45,158 bases of DNA from Falsiroseomonas sp. GTDB lineage: Bacteria; Pseudomonadota; Alphaproteobacteria; Acetobacterales; Acetobacteraceae. The stretch is from the NCBI RefSeq assembly GCF_030695085.1, contig NZ_JAUYTS010000147.1:1-45158 (forward strand). The letters are read 5' to 3'. Made by a program: the position numbers and the translations under genes. Each line of letters opens with the position of its first letter. Position 1 is the first letter of the stretch. A model generated the notes under the pieces. It saw nothing but the letters and a program-made list of their open reading frames with translations. It was not told where the DNA came from and made no database searches. Positions 1-8,195 of the stretch are shown in pieces.

Positions 1-134
1 TGGGCTGGACCGCGCGGTACGATTTCGAAAGCGGGCTGGAGCACACGCTGCGCTGGTACCTGGACCATGAGGCCTGGTGGGCCCCGATCCGGGCGGCAAC
101 CTATGCGGGACAGCGGCTTGGGCAGGGCCACTGA
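1..134 (+). CDS. rfbB: dTDP-glucose 4,6-dehydratase, C-terminal fragment
   Basis: Only the last 43 codons are in the window; the gene enters from the left edge in the frame that begins at base 3 and stops with TGA at 132-134. The readable end contains RYDFESGLEHTLRWYL followed by a DHEAWW-type segment, the typical C-terminal tail of RfbB/RmlB enzymes, which remove water from dTDP-glucose to give dTDP-4-keto-6-deoxyglucose for rhamnose and related surface sugars. The catalytic and NAD-binding parts lie outside the window. Recognition rests on the tail alone, which is distinctive for the family. The gene is followed by a strong hairpin and converges on the gamma-glutamyltransferase gene. Confidence 0.85.
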   Translation, partial: GWTARYDFESGLEHTLRWYLDHEAWWAPIRAATYAGQRLGQGH

Positions 135-175
135 CCTCCGCCCGATGAACCGCCTTCATCCGTGATGCGCGACCA

Positions 176-203
176 GGCCTGCCCTGAAGCAATCGGGCAG
201 GCC
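176..203. terminator. Hairpin between convergent rfbB and ggt
   Basis: A perfect 9-bp inverted repeat, GGCCTGCCC at 176-184 and GGGCAGGCC at 195-203, with a 10-base loop. It sits 42 bases past the rfbB stop and between two convergent genes, where a bidirectional terminator is expected. There is no clear T-run, so Rho-independent function is inferred from stem strength and position. The rest of 135-315 shows nothing else I can support. Confidence 0.5.
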
Positions 204-315
204 GTGGATGCGGCGCGGCGGTGCTGATCGTCGGTTAGCCTTGGCGGTCCGCCCCTGGTGATGGTTCAGGGACCCGAAGCGCGGGGGGCTTGGCTGAATG
301 ATGGCAAGCGCGCCC

Positions 316-1923
316 TCATGCGCCCAGTGCCATCCCGTCCCGCTGCGGGTCCGCCCCGCCGAAGCAGGCGCCGTCCCGGATCAGAACGCCATGCGGCGCA
401 CCGAAGGCGTAGCTCTGGTAGGATCGTGCCACCGGATAGCCCATGGCCCCCAGCGCATCCGTCACCCGGTGCGGGATGCGGTTGGCGACATCGATGGTGT
501 CGCTCAGCGCCACGATGCGGGGCGCCGCCACGGCGTCCGACATGCCCATGCCGAAATCCACCACATTGCTGATGGCCTGCGCCAGCGCCGGTACGATGTA
601 GGTGCCGCCCGGCGCACCCAGCACCATGGCGATCGCCTCGTCGCGGAACAGGATGGTCGGCGCCATGGCGCTGCCACGGCTCTTGCCCGGCGCGATGGAA
701 GCGGCGCGGCCCGGGCGCGGGTCGAAGCCGCTCATGCAGCCATTATACATGAAACCCAGCCCCGGCGTGATGGCGCCGGAGGGAATGCCGAGCGTGTGGG
801 TGAGGGACACGGCATTGCCCTGCCCATCCACCACGCAGACCACGGTGGTATCCGGCGGGTCGCGCGGTTCCTCCGCCCGCGCCACGCTGGCCTTTTCGCC
901 CGCGCGGATGCGCGCCGCCAGCGCCTCGGCATGCCCGGCCGAGAGCAGCCGGTCGAGCGGCACGTCGACGAAATCGGGGTCGCCCATATGGGCGTCCTTG
1001 TCGATCGTCATCCACTTCATCGCTTCCGCCAGGATGCGGAGATGTTCCGGGCTGTTGTGCTCCAGTGCGCCGAGGTCGAAGCAGCCCATGATGTGCAGCA
1101 GCTCGATCAGCGAACCGCCGCCGGCCGGTGGCGGGTTTGAGGCGACGCGCAGCCCGCGATAGCTGCCCCAGCAAGGCGCCTTCTCCCGCACCCGGTAGGC
1201 CGCCAGATCCTCCAGCGTCACGCCGCCGCCCTGGGCGGCCATGTCGGCCGCGATCTCGCGCGCCATGTCGCCGCGATAGAACACCTCGGCACCGCCTTCG
1301 GCGATGCGTTCCAGGCTGCGCGCCATGTCCGGGTTGTGCAGCACATCGCCGGGGCGCTTCAGCGTGCCGTCGGCGCGGAAATAGACCTGCCGGCCGGTTT
1401 CGCTGAATCGCAGCTTGTCGGCGACATTCACCTGGCCATCGCCGCCATGGTCGATCGCCCAGTAGTAATGCATGTAGGGCCGCACCATCACGCCGCGCCG
1501 CGCCTGGCCGATCGCCGGCTGCATGACATCGCGCAGCTTCATGCTGCCGAAGCGGGAAAGCGCCTCGGTATAGCCCGCGACATTGCCCGGCGTGCCGACG
1601 GCGCCGTAGCCCATGTCGTTGGCCTGGTCGCGCAGCAGGAAGACGAAGCCGTCACGCGACTGGCCGATGAACTTGTCGGCCCACATTTCGGGCGTGGCGG
1701 TCAGCGGCGCCTTGCCGAAGAATTCCAGCACCGTATGGATGCCGCGTGCGGGCATGCAGATCTGCATCGCGCCGAAGCCGCCGATGCCGCACATCTGCGG
1801 ATCGACCACGCCCTGGCTGAAGGCGCAGGCGATGGCGGCATCCACCGCATTGCCGCCCTGGCGGAGGATTTCCACCCCCGCCTCCGCCGCCTCCGGCTGC
1901 GCCGCCACCACCATGCCCCGCAT
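316..1923 (-). CDS. ggt: Gamma-glutamyltransferase family protein
   Basis: This is a 535-residue Ntn-hydrolase of the gamma-glutamyltranspeptidase family, which cleaves or transfers gamma-glutamyl groups from glutathione and related amides. The N-terminal part has the family pattern GGNAVDAAIA (residues 23-32) and CGIGGFG (45-51). The autocleavage point is seen as DTTVVCVVD, placing the nucleophile Thr at about residue 359; the small subunit continues with GNAVSLTHTLG. Length is near the usual 530-580. No clear signal peptide is visible, so it may be cytoplasmic, as in many soil bacteria that use these enzymes on amide substrates. A GGGAGAG motif lies 5 bases before the ATG at 1923. It is last in a minus-strand run with a Bug-type binding protein, a GAF protein and a peptide-binding protein, which suggests a role in taking up and hydrolysing small amides or peptides. 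Confidence 0.9.
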   Translation of the reverse strand: MRGMVVAAQPEAAEAGVEILRQGGNAVDAAIACAFSQGVVDPQMCGIGGFGAMQICMPARGIHTVLEFFGKAPLTATPEMWADKFIGQSRDGFVFLLRDQANDMGYGAVGTPGNVAGYTEALSRFGSMKLRDVMQPAIGQARRGVMVRPYMHYYWAIDHGGDGQVNVADKLRFSETGRQVYFRADGTLKRPGDVLHNPDMARSLERIAEGGAEVFYRGDMAREIAADMAAQGGGVTLEDLAAYRVREKAPCWGSYRGLRVASNPPPAGGGSLIELLHIMGCFDLGALEHNSPEHLRILAEAMKWMTIDKDAHMGDPDFVDVPLDRLLSAGHAEALAARIRAGEKASVARAEEPRDPPDTTVVCVVDGQGNAVSLTHTLGIPSGAITPGLGFMYNGCMSGFDPRPGRAASIAPGKSRGSAMAPTILFRDEAIAMVLGAPGGTYIVPALAQAISNVVDFGMGMSDAVAAPRIVALSDTIDVANRIPHRVTDALGAMGYPVARSYQSYAFGAPHGVLIRDGACFGGADPQRDGMALGA

Positions 1924-1952
1924 CGTGTCTCTCCCTATTGCAACTCTTTGCA

Positions 1953-1967
1953 GCCAGCGAAGCTGGC
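1953..1967 (-). other. Small hairpin between Bug-protein gene and ggt
   Basis: GCCAGC and GCTGGC arms (1953-1958, 1962-1967) form a 6-bp stem with a 3-base loop in the 69-base gap between two genes transcribed leftward. There is no T-run. It may stabilise or end part of the upstream transcript, but this is weak. Confidence 0.25.
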
Positions 1968-1992
1968 CGAGGCGCCCGAGGACAAACCAGCA

Positions 1993-2988
1993 CTAATCCG
2001 GCGTGATGCCCGAGGCGCGGATCACCGGCGCCCAGGCCGCGATCTCGTCGCGCACGAATTTCTGCGCGTCAGCCAAGTAAAGCCGCCCGGCGGTGGTCGA
2101 GGTCTCGGCGAAGCGGCGCTGGACGTTCGGGCTGGCCTGCGCGCTGCGCACCGCCTCGGCCAGCTTTTCCAGGATCGGTCGCGGCGTGCCGGCGGGAGCG
2201 GCGAGGCCGGCCCAGCCATCGGCCACCACCTCGGGGTAGCCCAGTTCCCGGAAGGTCGGCACATCCGGGAAATCCGGCGAGCGTTCCGGCGCCGTCGTCG
2301 CCAGCGGCCGCAGCGCGCCGGATTTGATGTGGGCGCTGGTCGCGGTCAGGCTGTCCAGCACGCTCGGCACCACGCCGGCCATCAGGTCCGTGATCGCCTG
2401 TGCGGAGCCGCGATAGGGCACATGCTCCAGCGGCGCGCCGGTCGCCGCCGCCAGGCGCATGCCCAGCAGATGCGCGACGCCGCCGGCGCCCGATGTGCCG
2501 TAGAACATCGGCCCGGCCTTCGCCGCGGCCACATAGCCGGCGACATCGCGGATCGGCTGGTTGGGGTTCACGCACAGCAGATACGGCGTGCCCATCATGA
2601 TGGCGATGTGCTCGAAGGAGGTGTCCGCATTGTACTGGATGCGGTCCCGGTACAGCGTCTGCCCGATCGCCAGGCCGCTGATGGTGGTGATCAGCAGCGT
2701 GTAGCCATCGGGCGGCATGCGCGCGACGAAGCCGGTGCCGAGGGTGGAGCCGGCGCCGCCGCGGTTTTCCATCACCAGGGTCTGGCCGAGCGTCGCCTGC
2801 ATTTCCTGCGCTATGACGCGCGCCGCGATATCCGTGGCGCCGCCGGCACCGAAGGGCACGATGACGCGGATCGGCTGCGCCTGCGGCCAGGGGGTGCCCT
2901 GGGCGGCAGCGGGGCGGGGCAGCAGCGGCGCTGCGGCCGCCAGCGCGGCGGCGGTGAGCAGTTGGCGGCGGGTGATTCCGGCTTGCAT
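1993..2988 (-). CDS. Bug/TctC-family periplasmic substrate-binding protein
   Basis: A 331-residue solute receptor of the tripartite tricarboxylate transporter (Bug) type, which captures carboxylates or similar small solutes in the periplasm. The N-terminus MQAGITRRQLLTAAALAAAA is a Tat- or Sec-type signal with an RR motif and cleavage near AAAQG. Family marks are IRVIVPFGAGGATDIAAR, MENRGGAGSTLGT, a PPDGYTLL loop, and VPYRGSAQAITDLMAG. No TctA/TctB membrane genes lie nearby, which is usual for the many orphan Bug proteins in Acetobacteraceae and Burkholderiales. An AGGAA motif precedes the ATG at 2988. The substrate cannot be told from sequence; the neighbouring gamma-glutamyltransferase suggests an amide or amino-acid-like solute, which is only inference. 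Confidence 0.9.
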   Translation of the reverse strand: MQAGITRRQLLTAAALAAAAPLLPRPAAAQGTPWPQAQPIRVIVPFGAGGATDIAARVIAQEMQATLGQTLVMENRGGAGSTLGTGFVARMPPDGYTLLITTISGLAIGQTLYRDRIQYNADTSFEHIAIMMGTPYLLCVNPNQPIRDVAGYVAAAKAGPMFYGTSGAGGVAHLLGMRLAAATGAPLEHVPYRGSAQAITDLMAGVVPSVLDSLTATSAHIKSGALRPLATTAPERSPDFPDVPTFRELGYPEVVADGWAGLAAPAGTPRPILEKLAEAVRSAQASPNVQRRFAETSTTAGRLYLADAQKFVRDEIAAWAPVIRASGITPD

Positions 2989-2990
2989 GG

Positions 2991-3530
2991 TCAGGTTCCT
3001 GTGGCTTGGGGGGATTGCGGCGAGCGGATCGTGCCGGTTTCGGCCAGGATCAGGAAGGCCGGCATCGCCATCTGGGCGAAGCAGCGGACCAGCATCAGAT
3101 CATCTTCCGTGTACCAGCCGGAGCGGTGCATCAGATTGACCTGCCCCAGCGTGCGGCCCTGCCAGCGCAGCGGCGTGTTCATGGCGCTGCCGCAGCCGAG
3201 TGCCGTCGCACCCGCATGGTCCGGGTAGCTGGCGCGCAGCTCCGCCTCCGTCCGGATCAGGATGGGCCGGCCATGCTGCATCAGCTCCCGCATCCGAGGC
3301 GCGGCGGAGGCCAGCTTGCGGCCCCCGACCGGATAGGCATCCGGCAGGTTCGACCAGACCCGCTCCGCCTCGCCACCCGCATGGTGCACCTGCATGGTGC
3401 ACAGGATGTGCCCGACGGCGCCCGCCAGCGCCGCATCCAACGCGGCCAGCGTGGCGCCGGGCTGCGCCGGCTCGGCCTGTGCAAGCGCCAGGCGGGCCAG
3501 ATAGGGCAGGGGGTCGGGGCGCGCCGTCAT
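2991..3530 (-). CDS. GAF-domain protein
   Basis: A 179-residue protein that is almost entirely one GAF-like domain. Diagnostic segments are the central NTPLRWQGRTLGQVNLMH strand pair, GWYTEDDLMLVRCFAQMAMPAF near the C-terminus and a free-standing length with no output domain. GAF domains bind small ligands or mediate dimer contacts; here it may sense a compound handled by the flanking transport genes. The ATG at 3530 is chosen because it lies one base after the stop of the upstream binding-protein gene; an ATG at 3572 would add 14 residues inside that gene. The stop is 2 bases before the Bug-protein start, so the three genes are tightly coupled. No chromophore Cys or cyclic-nucleotide motif can be assigned. 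Confidence 0.75.
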   Translation of the reverse strand: MTARPDPLPYLARLALAQAEPAQPGATLAALDAALAGAVGHILCTMQVHHAGGEAERVWSNLPDAYPVGGRKLASAAPRMRELMQHGRPILIRTEAELRASYPDHAGATALGCGSAMNTPLRWQGRTLGQVNLMHRSGWYTEDDLMLVRCFAQMAMPAFLILAETGTIRSPQSPQATGT

Positions 3531-3531
3531 G

Positions 3532-5127
3532 TCAGCCGGCCGGCCGTGCATCGACCGCGAGCGTCCGCTCATCCGACCGCGGCAGGAAGCTGATGCCCTT
3601 CCGCACCGCCCACAGATTCTGCAGCATCAGCATCGGGATGATCGGCGTATCCGCCATGGCGAGTTCCGTCGCCTCGATCAGCAGCGCCTCGCGCGCCGCC
3701 TCATCAACCGTGGAGACGGCGCGGGCGGCCAGCGCATCGAGCGCCGGATTGCTGTAGCGGCCGTAATTGTACAGGCCGATGCTGCGCGGCCGGTCATGCG
3801 TGGCGAAGCACTGGGTCAGCATGTAGCCGCCCTCGAAGGTGGCACTCCCCCAGCCCCAGAGGCCCATGGAGAATTCCTGGCGGCCGCCGCGCGCGGCATA
3901 GCTCGCCCAGGGCAGCGCCTCCACCGTGGTCTGCACGCCAATGCGCGCCCACATCTGCGCCACGCCCTGTGCCAGGCGGGCGTCGTTCGGGTAGCGGTCA
4001 TTCGGCGTGTGCAGCGTCAGGCGGAAGCCATTCGGCAGCCCGGCCTCGGCCAGCAGAGCGCGCGCGCGCGCGGCATCCTCCTCCGGCGGCTTGACGCTGG
4101 GGGCGTAGGAATAGGCGCCCGGCGGCATCCACTGGCCGGTCGGCGTCGCGGTGCCGAGCATGACCCGATCCGCCAGTGCCTCCCGCCGCAAGGCCAACGA
4201 CAGCGCCTGGCGCACGCGCAGGTCGCGGAAGGGATTCTGCGGCAGGGGCGTGCCGCTGGCGTCGGTGACGAAGGGGCTCGCACCCTCCCGCGACAGATCG
4301 GGAACCAGGTAGATCAGCCGGATGCCGGGGATTGCGGTCACCTGGAAGCGATCATCCGCGCGCATCCGCGGCAGGTCGCTGACCGAGGGGGTATCGATGA
4401 TGTCCACATCGCCGGAGAGCAGCGCGGCGGTGCGGGCGGCCGGGTTGCTCAGCAGGCGGAGCGACACCGTCTCCCACGCCGGCTTCGGGCCCCACCAGGA
4501 ATCGTTGCGGGTCATCTCCACCCGGTTGCCGGGGGTGTAGGACCCGTAGCGATAAGGGCCGGTGCCCACCGCGGCCTTGCCGGAATTGTAGTCCGCCGTG
4601 GTCGCACCCTCGCCGACGCGGCGGGAGACGATGCCGACATAGGTGAGGTTCGGGCCGAGATCCGGCGCCGGGACGGGCGTGTGCAGGCGGATGGTCAGCG
4701 GGTCCACCACCTCCACCCGCTGCACCGCGCGCAGGAAGCCGCCGAAGCCACCGGGGCTGTTCGGCACGTCGCGGGCGCGTTCGAAGGTGAAGACCACATC
4801 ATCCGCGGTGAAATCGCCGCCATCGTGGAATTTCACGCCCGGGCGCAGCTTGAATTCCCACAGCGTGTCGGTCAGCGGCTTCCATTCGATGGCGAGGCCG
4901 GGGATCAGCCTGCCATCCGGCGCGCGGTTGATCAGCCGCTCATAGATATGCATCGCGACGGTATGGTTCGGCACCGCGTGGTAGAAATGCGGGTCCATCG
5001 TGGTGAAGGCGCCGCCGAGGCCGATCTGCAGGGTCGTGCCGGAAGCCCTTGCCGGGCGCGGCGCCAGCGCGCCCCAGCCGGTGGTGGCCAGCGCGCCGGC
5101 GGCGGCGAGAAGATCGCGACGATGCAT
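3532..5127 (-). CDS. ABC transporter substrate-binding protein (peptide/opine family 5)
   Basis: A 531-residue extracytoplasmic binding protein of the SBP_bac_5 family, which delivers peptides, nickel or similar ligands to ABC importers. It begins with a Tat/Sec signal (MHRRDLLAAAGALATTGWG) ending near ARASG. Family features include LRPGVKFHDGGDFTADDVVF, the GTGPYRYGSYTPGNRVEMTRN segment in two parts, RVRQALSLALRREALAD and ALLAEAGLPNGF. Two in-frame ATGs exist; the second at 5127 is preferred because AGGAG sits 6 bases upstream, whereas it abuts the ATG at 5133. No permease or ATPase genes are present here, so it must work with components encoded elsewhere. It is first in the cluster with the GAF, Bug and gamma-glutamyltransferase genes. 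Confidence 0.92.
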   Translation of the reverse strand: MHRRDLLAAAGALATTGWGALAPRPARASGTTLQIGLGGAFTTMDPHFYHAVPNHTVAMHIYERLINRAPDGRLIPGLAIEWKPLTDTLWEFKLRPGVKFHDGGDFTADDVVFTFERARDVPNSPGGFGGFLRAVQRVEVVDPLTIRLHTPVPAPDLGPNLTYVGIVSRRVGEGATTADYNSGKAAVGTGPYRYGSYTPGNRVEMTRNDSWWGPKPAWETVSLRLLSNPAARTAALLSGDVDIIDTPSVSDLPRMRADDRFQVTAIPGIRLIYLVPDLSREGASPFVTDASGTPLPQNPFRDLRVRQALSLALRREALADRVMLGTATPTGQWMPPGAYSYAPSVKPPEEDAARARALLAEAGLPNGFRLTLHTPNDRYPNDARLAQGVAQMWARIGVQTTVEALPWASYAARGGRQEFSMGLWGWGSATFEGGYMLTQCFATHDRPRSIGLYNYGRYSNPALDALAARAVSTVDEAAREALLIEATELAMADTPIIPMLMLQNLWAVRKGISFLPRSDERTLAVDARPAG

Positions 5128-5146
5128 GGGCATCTCCTGTAACGGT

Positions 5147-5251
5147 CAGAGCGTGATGACCGAAGGTGCGAAGGCACCGAAGGTCTGAATCACGCGTTCA
5201 AACAAAAGGTTAGAGCGTGGTGCGTGAAACTGGGTGAACGCATCGCGCTCT
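5147..5251. repeat. Intergenic imperfect palindromic repeat
   Basis: The 116-base gap between two minus-strand genes holds two related blocks. One starts CAGAGCGTGATGACC (from 5147) and is answered by TGAATCACGCGTTC (from 5186); the second starts AGAGCGTGGTGCGTG (from 5212) and ends CGCGCTCT (5244-5251). The pattern of AGAGCGTG opposed to TCACGC or CGCGCTCT resembles short interspersed palindromes common between genes in alphaproteobacteria. It overlaps the CocE-gene stop codon by a base or two and may act as transcript-end structure. Confidence 0.5.
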
Positions 5252-7073
5252 ATGCGCAGGGGCGCAGCGGCAGTTCCAGGGCCGAGGCCCTTTCGCCGCC
5301 GCGCAGCAGGGTCAGGCGCGGCGGCCGGCCATGCGGCACCTGCGCTGCGTGGTCGGCGTCCGCCCCCGAAAGGGACAGGCGAATGCGGCTGCCCTGGCGG
5401 AACACCCAGGCGGTGGGCAGCAGCGGGATGCGGAGGCGGGTTGCCTCGCCGGCCACCAGCGGCGCGGCATCGGCGCGGCTGAAGCTGCGGAACGGCCAGG
5501 TGGTGCGGTAGGCATCGGGCGCCGGGCTTTCCTGGCGGTGCAGGGCGCGCAGCAGGCCTTCCGTCACGTAACGGACGGTGCCATCCGCCTCGACTTCCGA
5601 GAGATAGACGAACAGCGCCGCATCCGGCTCGCTCGATTCCAGCCAGAGATCAGCCAGGCCGTGCCCGGCCAACTCCATGTCCTGCGGAAGCGGCGCGGAG
5701 GACCAGCCGAGCAAACCCGCCTGACGCTGCCCCCAATCCGGATAGTAGGTGGTGCTGTTGATGCCGGCGATGCGCTCATACCGCGTGCCGTCGCCGCTGC
5801 CCCAGGCGAAATCCGCCTGCGCCGCATCCTGCCCCGCCGCACCGGGCGCATCGGCCAGCGCGCCCTCGGCCGCGAGATACAGGCGCTGTGTGCTCTCCAC
5901 CGGTGGCCAGGATTCCGCCGCGCGCCAGGCCTCCGCATGCAGGCTGAAGAAATGCACGGGCGCTTCCCGGTCGAGCCCGGTATCCCGCCGCAGCAGATAA
6001 TGGTCGAAGAAGCGCAGCACGGCGCCGAGCAGATCGAATTCCGGCGTCTGATCCCGCCGCCAGGGGGAGACGTTGCAGCGCGCCCCATGATCCCACGGCC
6101 CCAGGATCAGATGCACCGGATTGTCGCGCAGCGTCAGGAAGCGGGAAATCGCGCCATTGGCGTAGCCGGCGCCGTCCATCCAGCCGGAGACCGCCAGCAC
6201 CGCCACATCCGGCCGGATGCCGGCGCGGACCGAATAGGGGCTGAAGGAGGCCGAGCTGAAGCCCGCATCATAGGGCAGCGGGTCCTCGCGGAAGCGGAAC
6301 TCCGCCATGAAATCGGGCTGGCGGAAATTGCCGGCATGCTCGCGCAGCGCCGCCGCCAGCAGGCTGCCATCGGCATCCTCATCCACCGGATGCGGCCCGG
6401 CGAGATCCGGATTGGCGTAGTAGACATAGTTGCGCAGCAGGTCGCGCCGGTCATGGTCCATGGCGACCATCAGATCGTCATAGCTTTTCGCCAATTGCTT
6501 CAACTGGATGCCGCCGGGGTAGTAATTATCCGCATAGGTGTCCCACACGGCGAAAAGCGGCGCGATCGCCTTCACCGCCGGGTGGCCGGTGCTGGCCAGG
6601 AAGTCGGACGCCGCACCGGGGTAGGAAATGCCGGTGGCGCCGACCTGCCCATCCGACCAGGGCTGCGCCACCACCCAATCCGTGATCTCCGCCGAATCCT
6701 CGCGCTCCCGCGGTGAGCGGAAGCTGTCGCGGGTGCCGAAGGAAGCCCCCGTTCCGCGCACATCCACCACCACCACCGCATAGCCGCGCGGCACCAAATG
6801 GCGCACGAACTTGCCGGCATTGGGGATCGCATCGCCCTGGCCGCCCTCGCGCAGCCGGAAGCGGCGGTAATAGGGCGTCAGGATCAGGATGGCGGGCACC
6901 TTGCCCGTCACGCCCTGTGGCAGCCAGACATCCACCGCAATCCGGCAGCCATCGCGCATGGTCAGGTAGCGGGAGGCCGGCGCCTCCGGCAGCGCGAATT
7001 CCACCTCGCGGCCGGCGGCGTAGCTGGAGGGGGCCAGGCGCCAGGCGGCGCCGGTTTCGTCGCGGTCGGACAT
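5250..7073 (-). CDS. CocE/NonD family serine hydrolase
   Basis: A 607-residue alpha/beta hydrolase of the cocaine-esterase / X-Pro dipeptidyl-peptidase type. The nucleophile elbow is ATGISYPG with Ser at about residue 150, preceded by the strand VVVVDVRGTGASFG; LGPWDHGARC holds the likely catalytic His. The C-terminal third (about residues 380-607) is the jelly-roll domain of the family, ending in GSRIRLSLSGADAD. These enzymes cleave esters or acyl-amide bonds of small substrates; specificity cannot be read from sequence. There is no signal peptide. It is divergent from the LysR-type regulator gene, with 132 bases between them, the classical arrangement for a LysR regulator and its target, so regulation by that protein is likely. 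Confidence 0.9.
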   Translation of the reverse strand: MSDRDETGAAWRLAPSSYAAGREVEFALPEAPASRYLTMRDGCRIAVDVWLPQGVTGKVPAILILTPYYRRFRLREGGQGDAIPNAGKFVRHLVPRGYAVVVVDVRGTGASFGTRDSFRSPREREDSAEITDWVVAQPWSDGQVGATGISYPGAASDFLASTGHPAVKAIAPLFAVWDTYADNYYPGGIQLKQLAKSYDDLMVAMDHDRRDLLRNYVYYANPDLAGPHPVDEDADGSLLAAALREHAGNFRQPDFMAEFRFREDPLPYDAGFSSASFSPYSVRAGIRPDVAVLAVSGWMDGAGYANGAISRFLTLRDNPVHLILGPWDHGARCNVSPWRRDQTPEFDLLGAVLRFFDHYLLRRDTGLDREAPVHFFSLHAEAWRAAESWPPVESTQRLYLAAEGALADAPGAAGQDAAQADFAWGSGDGTRYERIAGINSTTYYPDWGQRQAGLLGWSSAPLPQDMELAGHGLADLWLESSEPDAALFVYLSEVEADGTVRYVTEGLLRALHRQESPAPDAYRTTWPFRSFSRADAAPLVAGEATRLRIPLLPTAWVFRQGSRIRLSLSGADADHAAQVPHGRPPRLTLLRGGERASALELPLRPCA

Positions 7074-7169
7074 GGTCGCAGCCTCGCTGGAGCCGGGACA
7101 TCGGCTGTGTCACCGGTCCGGCATCCATGCGCGAAGCTGCGCGGCTGCGTCAAATGCGTTATGGGTGCC

Positions 7170-7183
7170 AAACCATGCGGTTT
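7170..7183. promoter_or_regulatory. Candidate LysR-type operator
   Basis: A dyad AAACC-ATGC-GGTTT lies in the divergent intergenic region between the CocE-hydrolase and LysR genes, 22 bases before the regulator ATG. The symmetric arms and position fit an autoregulatory LysR-family site, though the classical T-N11-A form is only approximated. No -35/-10 pair can be called with confidence. Confidence 0.35.
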
Positions 7184-7205
7184 CCGCACAGAATGAGGGG
7201 GCGGG

Positions 7206-8195
7206 ATGCACAACCTGCGGTCGCTGGACGCGCTGCGCGCCTTCGTCGATGGCGGCTCCGTCTCCCAGGCCGCGATCCGGCTGGGGCGCACCCAGCCGCA
7301 GGCGGGGCGGCTGCTGGCGGCGCTGGAGGCCGATCTCGGCTTCCGCCTGTTCCACCGCGAGAACCGCCGCCTGACCCTGACGGCGGAGGGGCTGCGCTTC
7401 TACCGGCAGGCCGAGCGGGTGCTGGCCGGGCATGACGGGCTGCAACGCCTGGCCGCCGGCATTCGGGATGGCCGCAGCGACAGCCATTTGCGCGTGCTGA
7501 CGGCGCCGCAGGTCGCCAGCGTGGTGCTCGGCCCGGCGCTGCGCACCATGGCGGCGCGGGTGCCGGACTTCACCGCGCTGGTCGATACGCGCATCCGCCT
7601 GGATGCCGAGACGGTGGTGGAACAGGAGCATTTCGACCTCGGCGTCACCGTGCTGCCGCTGGCCCACCCCAAGCTGAAGGTGGAACCGGTCTGCGCGCTG
7701 GAGGCGGTGGTGGTGATGCGGCGCGACCATGAACTGGCCCAGCTTCGCCAGGTGGGCCTGCCCGATCTGCTGGCGCATGATCTGGTGGTGACGCATGAAA
7801 GGTCCCTGCTGCGCCAGGGGCTGGAACGGCATTGCCGGGAGGCGGGGCTGACCCCGCGGCCGCGCTTCGAGGCATCCAACGGCGTGGTGGTCTGCCAATT
7901 GGTCGCGCAGGGGCTGGGCGTGGCGCTGGCGGACCCCTTCGTGGTGCTGTCCTCCCCGGCGCCGCACCTGGCCATGCGGCCCTTCGCCTGTTCGATCCCG
8001 ATTCCCTACGGCCTGTTCTTCCCGGCCTGGCAGCCGCGCCCGGACATCGTGGATCAGTTCGCTGTGCTGGTGGCCGAGACGGCGCGGCGGGAAGCCGCCG
8101 CGCTACGGCGCAGCCTGCGGCGGCGAGGGCCTGATATTGCCGCGATGCGCCGCGCGGCGGAGACTGCGGGACCACCGGAGGAACCGCTCGAATGA
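7206..8195 (+). CDS. LysR-family transcriptional regulator
   Basis: A 329-residue regulator. Residues 1-60 form the winged helix-turn-helix: LDALRAFVDGGSVSQAAIRL, then GRTQPQAGRLLAALEADLG, then FRLFHRENRRLTLTAEG. The remainder is the periplasmic-binding-protein-like inducer domain, with a long disordered Arg/Ala-rich tail. The start ATG at 7206 is preceded by an AGGGGGCGGG purine run. It is transcribed away from the CocE hydrolase gene and overlaps the following glutathione-transferase gene by ATGA, so it probably controls both. The inducer is unknown. Confidence 0.92.
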   Translation: MHNLRSLDALRAFVDGGSVSQAAIRLGRTQPQAGRLLAALEADLGFRLFHRENRRLTLTAEGLRFYRQAERVLAGHDGLQRLAAGIRDGRSDSHLRVLTAPQVASVVLGPALRTMAARVPDFTALVDTRIRLDAETVVEQEHFDLGVTVLPLAHPKLKVEPVCALEAVVVMRRDHELAQLRQVGLPDLLAHDLVVTHERSLLRQGLERHCREAGLTPRPRFEASNGVVVCQLVAQGLGVALADPFVVLSSPAPHLAMRPFACSIPIPYGLFFPAWQPRPDIVDQFAVLVAETARREAAALRRSLRRRGPDIAAMRRAAETAGPPEEPLE

